Source of the DNA: Patescibacteria group bacterium
GTDB taxonomy: Bacteria > Patescibacteriota > Patescibacteriia > UBA9934 > GWF2-40-263
NCBI GenBank assembly: GCA_004298405.1
Contig: SCSL01000027.1
Location: 1 to 27,446, forward strand
Length of the DNA: 27,446 nt
Reading direction: 5' to 3'
Made by a program: the position numbers and the translations under genes. The first letter of the stretch is position 1. The number at the start of each line of letters is the position of its first letter. Below the pieces are notes generated by a model. That model did no database searches, was not told where the DNA came from, and saw only the letters and a list, made by a program, of their open reading frames with translations. Positions 1-6,617 of the stretch are shown piece after piece.

Positions 1-795
1 GAGTCGTATTTGCATACGACCTTAAGCCTATCCTATCGTTGTCTGTATTCCCAAGTACCTCCGCGCATGGGCATTCACCCACGGGCAGAGCCCGTGGCCC
101 CCTGCTGAGAGCAGGTGGAAGTCTTCTCCAGTGAGTGGAGAAACGGCGGAGACAAAGATAACGGTTTTCAAATGCTTGTTGGTGAGGGAGTACAGCACGT
201 TCCCCCACAGGTGACCAGCTTCGCCTCATGTTGGACATGAGACCATAGCGCATCTCATCACTGAAATAAAGGGAGAATTCTTGTTTTTCTAACTCCATGA
301 TCACGTTCTTCAAGCCCCCTTTTTAAACGCCGCTTGGCGTTTTGTGTCTCCCAAGTAGGGATGGGGACGTGCGGACTTGTGAGAGAACCCTAGATCTCTC
401 ATACGATACCAGACTGTATTTTCTGGGATCTCAACCATAAAGTTCTTCAAAATCCACTCACGCATGAGCGGAACTGACCAGTACTGAGTGCCTTTCTTCA
501 CTTCTTTTGTGAGTGCCTCAAACATCTTTCCATCCCATTTAGGATTTCCCTCTGGTCGTCCACCTTTACTCATCTTGAGGGCATCCACACCCCCTGTGTT
601 ATAAGCCCTGACCCAGTTGCCGACCGTTTCTCGGTGGATGACGAACCGTTTTGCCACTTCTTTTTGTTTTCCTCCTGCTTTCAAGGCGAGCATAACCCGA
701 ATACGAGTTTTCTGCTCTTCATTGTCACAAGAAGCAACCACCCGTTCTAAACGGGCGACACTGTCACGTGGTTTTAAAAGAATTTTCTTTGCCAT
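1..795 (-). pseudogene. IS630-family transposase, frame-disrupted and 3'-degenerate
   Basis: The intact first part (ATG at 795, stop at 310) encodes an N-terminal helix-turn-helix region (about residues 25-75, with KEVAKRFVIHRETVGNWVRA) followed by a winged-helix region (YWSVPLMREWILKN, then NTVWYRMRDLGFSHKSARP). This is the DNA-binding half of IS630/Tc1-mariner transposases. The DDE half follows in another frame: after a -1 shift at the A/G tract near 315-322 it reads FSDEMRYGL, RRSWSPVGERAVLP and AFENRY, with the first catalytic Asp in FSDE. Near position 160 the family match returns to the original frame (FVSAVSPLTGEDFHLLSA) and then fades; that frame stops at 28-30. The second catalytic Asp and the Glu are not seen. 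A GTG at 801 could add two codons, but the ATG at 795 is the likelier start. I infer a decayed insertion sequence. The first shift alone could be programmed, as in some IS families, but the second argues for decay. Confidence 0.8.
3..142. repeat. Cluster of four perfect hairpins
   Basis: Four perfect inverted repeats lie close together: GTCGTAT/ATACGAC (3-9 and 14-20), CCACGGGC/GCCCGTGG (79-86 and 90-97), CCTGCT/AGCAGG (101-106 and 110-115) and TTCTCCA/TGGAGAA (124-130 and 136-142). Loops are 3 to 5 bases. The last two overlap the recognisable end of the IS630 transposase reading, while the first two lie beyond it. No T-tract follows any of them, so they are not obvious intrinsic terminators. 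They could be the subterminal end of a mobile element or part of a structured RNA continuing beyond the window. The inverted repeats are directly visible; the function is unknown. Confidence 0.55.
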
Positions 796-908
796 ACCCA
801 CTTAGTATGACACAAAACAGAGAGAGTCGAAAGGTTAATAGTAGATGGTATTAACTCCTAAAATCCTTTGTTTCATCAAAATCAGACGACCGGAGACCTG
901 ACCCCAGC
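796..908. other. Intergenic flank of the IS630 remnant, with a possible element end
   Basis: Reading the minus strand, CATACT (804-809) preceded by TG-N resembles an extended -10 element only 8 bases before the transposase ATG. Further out, the minus strand carries GGGGTCAGGTCT (894-905), a motif type often met at transposon ends, and it stops 3 bases short of the comF stop codon. This fits an insertion whose edge lies directly behind comF. The matching opposite end is not visible in the window, so the boundary is inferred. Confidence 0.3.
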
Positions 909-1607
909 CTACGAACTTCCCTTTGCGAGCGTAAATCCCCAGATCGTTTTGGCGCCGTTCTCTTTTAACAAACGGGCAGCGGCATCCATGGTGGTTCCGC
1001 TTGTGAAAACGTCGTCGCAGAGTAAGACGTGATCGGGCACGACTATGCCAGGCATAAGCTCGAACACATGATCCATCTCTCCCACTCGCCGCTGTTCGTG
1101 TGATGTCTGCGACTGCTGAATGGTTTTTTGCTTTCGACGCACCAATGTCTCCACAGGCAGACCAAACAGCTCCCCCGCCCAAGTCGCCACCTGTTGCGCC
1201 TGATCAAATCCTCGAGACCGAAGTCGTGACTCGTGCAGTGGCACATGTGTCACCCAATAGGGGGCGAGCGGTGGAGACATCCGTGGTGTCGCGCGACGTA
1301 GACTTTTCACAAACACCTCCTCAACAGAACGATCTCCGTGGAATTTCCAGCTCTTGATGAGATCCTTTATAAGCGCGTTTCCGTATGGGACAAAATAGGA
1401 GAGCCCATCCAAATATCGATCCTCGCGACACTCTGCACACGTTCGTGGCGATCCGACTCGTCCACAAAAAGCACAGGACACCTGTGGGGGCACAGGTGTC
1501 CATTGATCCAGACACGCTTGGCACATCAGCGCTCCCTCGCGCCGACAGGCAACGCAAAATCGCGGGAACAGCGCTTCTACTGCCAGGTCGCGGAGTCGAC
1601 TTTCCAT
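909..1607 (-). CDS. comF: ComF family protein (competence-associated phosphoribosyltransferase-like)
   Basis: This 232-residue protein has the full ComF/ComFC layout. An N-terminal double zinc-finger region is marked by Cys18, Cys21, Cys29, Cys32 and then Cys45, Cys48, Cys57, Cys60. A type I phosphoribosyltransferase domain follows, with the family signature RLRSRGFDQAQQVA mid-protein and the PRPP-binding loop VLLCDDVFTSGTT at about residues 194-206. ComF homologues act in the cytoplasm during natural transformation, in handling incoming single-stranded DNA; the reaction, if any, is not settled. It is the last gene of the VirB-like operon, and its start lies 31 bases inside the preceding gene, so translational coupling is likely. 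Its length is normal and no key residue appears missing. The placement beside a type IV-like machine is the notable point. Confidence 0.93.
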   Translation of the reverse strand: MESRLRDLAVEALFPRFCVACRREGALMCQACLDQWTPVPPQVSCAFCGRVGSPRTCAECREDRYLDGLSYFVPYGNALIKDLIKSWKFHGDRSVEEVFVKSLRRATPRMSPPLAPYWVTHVPLHESRLRSRGFDQAQQVATWAGELFGLPVETLVRRKQKTIQQSQTSHEQRRVGEMDHVFELMPGIVVPDHVLLCDDVFTSGTTMDAAARLLKENGAKTIWGFTLAKGSS

Positions 1608-2158
1608 GCATCCCCCTCCTTCACAAAAGTTAAAATGATATCTTGATACTTCACGGCAACATTTTGCGTCGATCCAATCGCTTCTTCCCGCTGAGTCGTG
1701 ACTGTTACTTGAGCTGTCCCGACTGTCTCGTCTTTTTCATCAACCGTGACCGTGACAATGCTCGTCGAAACTCCGTAATACTCCTCTGGCACAACGCCTG
1801 TATCAATCACGGTGCGAAGCTCTGAGGCAAAAGAGATACTCGCCAGAGGCAGGACATCTTCCAGGTTGGCAAAATTTGCCTCATTTGAATAACTCCCGTA
1901 CCGCGTGACAAATGTTTTTGAGAGCGACACAACGCCAGCCGATGTTGTGCGTGTTTCGCGCTCTTCTTCCAACTCTTGTTCAGAAATCGTCGGACGTGTG
2001 GGGATCACCTCTTGAACCTCTTCCACCGGCGCCACCTCTTCCACCGGCGCCACCTCATCGCCCCCAGAAAAAACAACCCACATAAGCCAGATGAGCAGTA
2101 AAAACAAAATCAGGAGGATAAGAGCAATGATCGTTAATCGTTTTCTTCGGGTCATCAT
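1577..2158 (-). CDS. VirB8-like / NTF2-fold single-pass membrane protein (tentative)
   Basis: This 193-residue protein has a short basic N-terminus (MMTRRKR), one strong membrane segment (about residues 8-30), a Glu/Pro/Val-rich stalk and an extracytoplasmic domain of about 120 residues. That domain ends VAVKYQDIILTFVKEGDAWKVDSATW, an alternating strand pattern with a terminal Trp typical of NTF2-like folds such as VirB8 and TcpC. VirB8-type proteins are bitopic scaffolds that nucleate type IV channels. The start overlaps the VirB4 stop (ATGA), and the 3' end overlaps comF. Topology and context support the role; there is no single diagnostic motif, so it could be another NTF2-like envelope protein. 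An 18-base tandem duplication in the stalk gives a repeated APVEEV. Confidence 0.55.
   Translation of the reverse strand: MMTRRKRLTIIALILLILFLLLIWLMWVVFSGGDEVAPVEEVAPVEEVQEVIPTRPTISEQELEEERETRTTSAGVVSLSKTFVTRYGSYSNEANFANLEDVLPLASISFASELRTVIDTGVVPEEYYGVSTSIVTVTVDEKDETVGTAQVTVTTQREEAIGSTQNVAVKYQDIILTFVKEGDAWKVDSATWQ
2021..2056. repeat. 18-bp perfect tandem duplication inside the VirB8-like gene
   Basis: Two identical head-to-tail copies (2021-2038 and 2039-2056) of TTCCACCGGCGCCACCTC are present. Read on the minus strand they encode a duplicated six-residue Ala-Pro-Val-Glu-Glu-Val type unit in the stalk after the membrane segment. The repeat keeps the frame, so copy number could vary without breaking the protein. 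Confidence 0.85.
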
Positions 2159-4083
2159 AGAGAAGGGATGGGGGGTTCTTGCGCTTCTTGATCGACAGGA
2201 GATTCTTTCTTCGCGCGTTCTAATTCTAGCAGTTGTTGTGGATTCGTGGTCACAATCTGGTCCTCGGTATAAGACGCCACGACCTTAATGGCCGCATGCT
2301 TCGAGCCTGCAAAAAAGATCCCTTCCCCGACGCCTGACTCAAGTAAGAGATATTTTTCGCCGTCTGTCAGATGGAACGTCGTTTGCACCGCGTCGACAGC
2401 CGATGGCGCTTGCTTCATCAATAATTGTAGGGCCGAGTTGGTCACGATCGCCTGACCGTATTGACTGCGCAAGAAATCATTCACATCCTGTGTGATCGTG
2501 GTAACGCCTAAGTAATACTTTCTGGCGCGTTTCACAAGCGCGAAAATAAATTTCGCGGAATCCTCGTTTTGCATGAGCCACCACGCTTCATCCACCACCA
2601 AGATACGTTTTTTCCTTTCTGAACGTGTGACGTTCCAAATGTAGTTAATGATCGTGTAGATCGCCGTTGGGCGCAACTCGTCCTCCAAATCCCGCACGGA
2701 AAACACGACCAGTTGATTCTTCATTTCCACGTTTGTCGGTGAATCCAAAAGTCCAGAGAACGTCCCATCTGTATATTTCTGGAGTCGAGCCACAAGATCG
2801 GCAGAACCCTCCATGCCTTCCAGCACATCTTGGAAATCCGTCAATGTCGGAGGTTCCACATCCGCTAAACTCGGCAAGTCCGGCGTAATGTCTTTTTTCG
2901 CGTACGTTTCAATCAACGCCCGATCAAGAAGGGAGTCCTCGGCTGGAGTAAATCCAAGGTTTCCGGCTTCCCCAATGGGCTGGCCGATCATGATGCGCAA
3001 CAAGCCCTTCAGCGTTATGACCGCCGAACGGATAATATCATCCACCTTCGTTCCCTCGCCAACAGTGCGCGGGAGATCAAAAGGGTTCACTTTGGCTTCT
3101 GAAGCAAGGGAGACGTTAATGAATGTCCCACCAACCGCATCAGACAAATCTTTGTACTCAGATTCCGGGTCAATGACGATCACGTCTGTTCCCATCATGA
3201 GCGAGCGCAAAATCTCAAGCTTAATCGCGTAGGACTTTCCAGCTCCAGAAGTCGCAAAAACCACGGAGTTCGCATTTTGCAAACTGAATCGATCAAACAG
3301 GATGAGCGAGTTGTTGTGTCGGTTGATCCCGTAGAGAATCCCGTTGTCCGATGTGAGATCAGAACTGATGAACGGGAACGAAGCCGCAATCGGACTTGTG
3401 TTCATGTTATAGCTAATCATCAACTCGTCATTCCCTAAGGGAACCGTGGAGTTGAATCCCTGCTCGGCTTGATAGAATCCGCTCTTGGTATAAATGAGTT
3501 TACTCCCAAACAATGATTCGACCTCTTCCGTGTATTTTTCAAGTTCCTGCTCACTCTTCGCATAAATGGAAACGTAAAACGAAAACTGAAAAAAATGTTC
3601 AATGCCTTGCGTCAGTGCGTCCCGTAGGGACTCAATGTCACGCAAGGCAGTCTCCGCGATCGGGTCACGTGGAGCGCCTTTCTCCGCGTCTCCTAATATC
3701 TTCGCTTCAAAAATTCCGACTTTTTTCTGAAGTTGTTTCAAAATAATGCTGGCTTTGAGCGGATAAAAAAACATGCCGACATCAAATGTTTTGTTCAGGT
3801 TGATGAGCGGAGATGACCATCCTAACCCAATATGGCGCGGATAGGTGATCACAAAAAGTGTCCTGACATACATTCCTGAAAGCAGAAGTAATGTCGGTTT
3901 CACCTCAAAAGAGGCCGGGGCAATGATGTCCTTTATCGTCACGACTCCACGACGGTAGATGCGTTCCTCTTCCAAAACCGTCCGCTCCTGCTCAACCTGT
4001 CCCACCCCCTCTTTGGCCTTCTGGATCTTTTTGGGCGGTGGAGTGGGCATGGCCTCTTTCATTTTTCCTATCTCAATTGCCAT
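2155..4083 (-). CDS. VirB4-type secretion ATPase, motor half
   Basis: This 642-residue P-loop ATPase belongs to the VirB4/TraC/HerA group. The Walker A motif ATSGAGKS is at about residues 277-284, just after a VirB4-typical lead-in (YGINRHNNSLILFDRF). The DVIVIDPESEY segment and the Walker B ILVVDEAWWLM (about 494-504, Asp498/Glu499) follow, then TTITQDVNDF and NSALQLLMKQAP, all characteristic of VirB4 C-terminal domains. Residues 40-250 contain the second part of the usual N-terminal domain. VirB4 proteins hexamerise at the inner face of the membrane and power assembly of, and transport through, type IV systems. The start codon comes 2 bases after the stop of the preceding VirB4 N-terminal gene, and the stop overlaps the next gene's ATG. 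Family assignment is firm; the substrate is unknown. Confidence 0.95.
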   Translation of the reverse strand: MAIEIGKMKEAMPTPPPKKIQKAKEGVGQVEQERTVLEEERIYRRGVVTIKDIIAPASFEVKPTLLLLSGMYVRTLFVITYPRHIGLGWSSPLINLNKTFDVGMFFYPLKASIILKQLQKKVGIFEAKILGDAEKGAPRDPIAETALRDIESLRDALTQGIEHFFQFSFYVSIYAKSEQELEKYTEEVESLFGSKLIYTKSGFYQAEQGFNSTVPLGNDELMISYNMNTSPIAASFPFISSDLTSDNGILYGINRHNNSLILFDRFSLQNANSVVFATSGAGKSYAIKLEILRSLMMGTDVIVIDPESEYKDLSDAVGGTFINVSLASEAKVNPFDLPRTVGEGTKVDDIIRSAVITLKGLLRIMIGQPIGEAGNLGFTPAEDSLLDRALIETYAKKDITPDLPSLADVEPPTLTDFQDVLEGMEGSADLVARLQKYTDGTFSGLLDSPTNVEMKNQLVVFSVRDLEDELRPTAIYTIINYIWNVTRSERKKRILVVDEAWWLMQNEDSAKFIFALVKRARKYYLGVTTITQDVNDFLRSQYGQAIVTNSALQLLMKQAPSAVDAVQTTFHLTDGEKYLLLESGVGEGIFFAGSKHAAIKVVASYTEDQIVTTNPQQLLELERAKKESPVDQEAQEPPIPSL

Positions 4084-4085
4084 AC

Positions 4086-4787
4086 TTATGTTTCAGAAAC
4101 ATGTGATGATTCTTCAAACTGTACCTCATGAACATCCGAAAGCTTTTGCGTGTCGAATACGTTTGGGTTGTACACGTTGTAGTAAAGCTCAATCAATCCT
4201 TGTGTATCCAATCGGGCGGAAGCAAGCCCCATACTGTCGAGTTGTCCTTGAATGAGCTCTCCTCTACGGGACAGCTGTTCAAGACGGTCGGCTAACTGCT
4301 TCTTATTAAGCTTTGCGGCGGCCGCGGGGGAGAGGGCTTCTGTAAATCGTGTCCAGAAGTTCTTCTTCTTGTTCGTCAACGGATCATACGGAACAACGAC
4401 ATAAAACATCTTCTGCATAATCTGCCCCAACTCCACCAGTTCCTTCACAAAATTCCTGTACTCCTCAATTTGTCCACGCAAAAGGTCATTTTGTATGGTG
4501 CGTTGTTGTTCTTGAAGACGATCCATGTAGGCGTCGATATTCATGCGACGCGATTGGATGACGATCTGTATGGGATATTCAAGTGAATTCAAAAATGTCA
4601 TGTAGGCTTGGATGATCGCCTCCTGTTCATCATCAGACTTCAGCGCAAAGTTAATGCTTGAGACAAGAAAAACCGCCCGGACGGTCCCATCTTTCAGAAG
4701 CACCATGTCGTCTCGAATTTCCGCAATATCCAAAAACCGTTCGGTCGATGGTCCTGGTTTTGGTTTTGCGAGTTTCCTTGATTGCAT
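4086..4787 (-). CDS. VirB4/TraC N-terminal-domain protein (separate ORF)
   Basis: The 233 residues begin with a VirB4-like N-terminal pattern: TERFLDIAEIRDDMVLLKDG, then RAVFLVSSINFALKSDDEQE, LEYPIQIVIQSRRMNID and FYVVVPYDPL. The order and spacing resemble the first 200 or so residues of a full-length VirB4. The remainder of the domain and the motor are encoded by the gene immediately downstream, after a stop codon and a 2-base gap. No membrane segment or signal peptide is apparent, and a Glu/Gln-rich helical region (about 85-125) may be coiled. My understanding is that VirB4-like systems in Patescibacteria often come as two genes, so I read this as a stable split rather than a mutation. The likely partner is the downstream ATPase. 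Confidence 0.8.
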   Translation of the reverse strand: MQSRKLAKPKPGPSTERFLDIAEIRDDMVLLKDGTVRAVFLVSSINFALKSDDEQEAIIQAYMTFLNSLEYPIQIVIQSRRMNIDAYMDRLQEQQRTIQNDLLRGQIEEYRNFVKELVELGQIMQKMFYVVVPYDPLTNKKKNFWTRFTEALSPAAAAKLNKKQLADRLEQLSRRGELIQGQLDSMGLASARLDTQGLIELYYNVYNPNVFDTQKLSDVHEVQFEESSHVSET

Positions 4788-4788
4788 A

Positions 4789-5220
4789 CTACTCTTCAGG
4801 TTTATAGATCCCTCCGGTATTTACGACAAGCGTGAGTTCCTGAAGACGAGATGTCCCGGTAAATGCTTTACGAACAAATGGGATGGATGGAGTGGGAGGA
4901 GCGGTACTCATCAATTCTTTGAGTTCGGAATCCGAATACGCACGACTCCAAACGCGCAGACGAGGCTTCTTGAATGTTTGGATGAGATTGAGAAAAAAGT
5001 AGTGGAACGGCGCTCCGTTGATTCGAACAAAGGCCACAATGCCACCCATGACAATGAGAGGAATCCCAAAAAGAAGAAACTGTGTAAAGGAGAGGAGCCG
5101 AAACAAGATAAAGTCAACCAAGAAGACAACCATGAGGATAATAAACTGCCTTGCGGTGATAGGTCCGAAAATTCTGTCTTCCGCATCAATAAATTGTGGC
5201 ACCACAAATTGATCAGGCAT
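4789..5220 (-). CDS. PrgI family membrane protein
   Basis: This 143-residue protein opens with the PrgI signature (VVPQFIDAEDRIFGPITARQF), followed by two closely spaced membrane helices (about residues 26-45 and 48-67) and a cytosolic tail ending near a conserved-looking VNTGGIY. PrgI-family proteins are small inner-membrane components of Gram-positive and Patescibacteria type IV-like systems, placed next to the VirB4 ATPase and often compared with VirB3. Here it precedes the VirB4 N-terminal gene by one base, which fits that order exactly. The REP hairpin unit at 5257-5309 separates it from the gene upstream, but no convincing promoter is seen there. Length and topology are normal for the family. 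Confidence 0.88.
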   Translation of the reverse strand: MPDQFVVPQFIDAEDRIFGPITARQFIILMVVFLVDFILFRLLSFTQFLLFGIPLIVMGGIVAFVRINGAPFHYFFLNLIQTFKKPRLRVWSRAYSDSELKELMSTAPPTPSIPFVRKAFTGTSRLQELTLVVNTGGIYKPEE

Positions 5221-5256
5221 ACATTCATCGAGGATTCTTTTCAGAGGCTCACACTC

Positions 5257-5309
5257 TTCTCAGGGGCTTTAGCCCCGACTGAGCTTCACGCCGCTAAAGC
5301 GGCTAAGAA
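5257..5309. repeat. REP-type hairpin pair inside the type IV-like operon
   Basis: The unit has two perfect stems, GGGGCTTTAGCCCC (5263-5276) and GCCGCTAAAGCGGC (5290-5303). They are bracketed by TTCTCAG at the left and CTAAGAA at the right, nearly an outer inverted repeat. It is the same design as the units around the Y1 transposase at 9684-10193, about 4 kb away, and has the same orientation. It fills most of the only sizeable gap in the operon (5221-5333), where it could affect mRNA stability or partially attenuate transcription. Confidence 0.88.
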
Positions 5310-5333
5310 AAACATGGGGATGTATCCATCTTA

Positions 5334-6614
5334 TCAGAATCTCAGTTCGACGTTTAATTTCATCACCGCCTTTAGCTCCTCGTCCGTAAGCGTCTCCTCT
5401 CCTACCTTCCGTTTTTTTTCCAAAATTTCGGCAACAGACGTGCCAGTCAAGACCGCATCTCGCGTAATACTCACATAAAGCTGATTAAGCGGAGAGCTTC
5501 GCCACGCTTGGATGGCTGACACCTTCTTGTCGTACCCCTGCTCTTCCATGAGGTCTGCCTTATCTTGTACTTTTGTTGCGGCCTGCAGAGCGTCTTTGGA
5601 AAGACGGCGGAAATCCGTAAGCGTGAGCGACCGCAATTCATCGATGGGACCTGAGAGACGCTTTTCAAATGTCACTTCCTGCATGCTTGCAACCGTTTTG
5701 GGTCGTGCTGGCACTGTTGACTCCCGTGCTGATAAGACAGCAGACTTCACTTTCGACGCATCAATTTTTCCTTCCCGTGCGAGTTGATCATGATGGGCTG
5801 AAATCGCCACGCTTGTGCGCGACACAGACGGTGAAACGGGTGAAATATGTTCCGCAGGAACTTTTCCAGTGAGTTCAACATAGCGTTTAGTGAGAAGTGT
5901 CTCCTCTTTTTTTTCGAGTTCCAACTTATCTGGAAGAGTCGCACGTTTCCCGACGCGTTTCCTCTGCTCCTCTTGGCTCACATTCCCCTGATGCGCGGCC
6001 ACGCGTCCCTCAATCATGGCGAGCATATCAGAAAGACGGCGTCCGGAAACACCGAGTCCTCCATTCTCAACAGGCTTTTCTAGCTGTGCACGTGTTTGCT
6101 CGGGCGTACGGACATCTCGCACACGGGACTCAACAAGCTTCTCACAACGCTCACGCAACGGTTGATCCTCGAACTGAAATGCCGGATTTGTACAGATCTC
6201 TTTCACGATCCCCGAAATATCAAACACGTCTTTGGTTTGGAGGATCGCGGCTTTTTTTTGTTTGATGTCCTCAAGTTCCTCTTGAAGTTTCTGATCCTCT
6301 CCACGCAACTCAGACAATGCAAATGGCAAATCGTTCTCAATCGGCGCCAGCACGCGCTGTGCCACTGATGCGGCAATCTGACCTGCTGTCTGCCGTGAAA
6401 TTCCATACTCCTTGGAGAGCGCATCCAAAAAATCAACAGGTGTCACTTCCCCTTCAACGAGCCGACGGACGTATAGATCGATCACAAACTCATCGCCCAC
6501 GGTTAATTTAAACGGCGACAAAATCTCTCGATACAAATCGTAGGTTTCTGTCTGATCCAAATACGCGTCAATGCGTTGCTGGACAGTCTGAGAGCTTGAC
6601 GTTGAAACCTCCAT
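5334..6614 (-). CDS. Unknown cytosolic helical protein of the type IV-like operon
   Basis: I do not recognise a named family in these 426 residues. There is no signal peptide or membrane segment. Residues 1-95 look like a small helical domain (YDLYREILSPFKLTVGDEF, then TPVDFLDALSKEYGISRQTAG). A charged helix rich in Glu, Gln and Lys follows at about 100-130 (probable coiled coil), then a linker rich in Ser/Pro/Val around 255-300, and a final helical region ending TLTDEELKAVMKLNVELRF. Cys140 and Cys157, by approximate count, lie in a short CTNPAFQF...RERCEKL segment. It starts 3 bases after the VirB6-like gene ends, so it is co-transcribed with the secretion genes. A cytosolic adaptor or assembly factor for the membrane complex is a guess from position only. 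Confidence 0.75.
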   Translation of the reverse strand: MEVSTSSSQTVQQRIDAYLDQTETYDLYREILSPFKLTVGDEFVIDLYVRRLVEGEVTPVDFLDALSKEYGISRQTAGQIAASVAQRVLAPIENDLPFALSELRGEDQKLQEELEDIKQKKAAILQTKDVFDISGIVKEICTNPAFQFEDQPLRERCEKLVESRVRDVRTPEQTRAQLEKPVENGGLGVSGRRLSDMLAMIEGRVAAHQGNVSQEEQRKRVGKRATLPDKLELEKKEETLLTKRYVELTGKVPAEHISPVSPSVSRTSVAISAHHDQLAREGKIDASKVKSAVLSARESTVPARPKTVASMQEVTFEKRLSGPIDELRSLTLTDFRRLSKDALQAATKVQDKADLMEEQGYDKKVSAIQAWRSSPLNQLYVSITRDAVLTGTSVAEILEKKRKVGEETLTDEELKAVMKLNVELRF

Positions 6615-6617
6615 AGG

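Noticed and set aside
835..1182. 115-residue minus-strand frame overlapping comF
   Set aside because: It is an out-of-frame reading of the comF 3' end and flank, with no start signal or motif.
4612..5478. 288-residue plus-strand frame across PrgI and VirB4 N-half
   Set aside because: It spans three minus-strand features, including the REP unit, and has no coherent domain.
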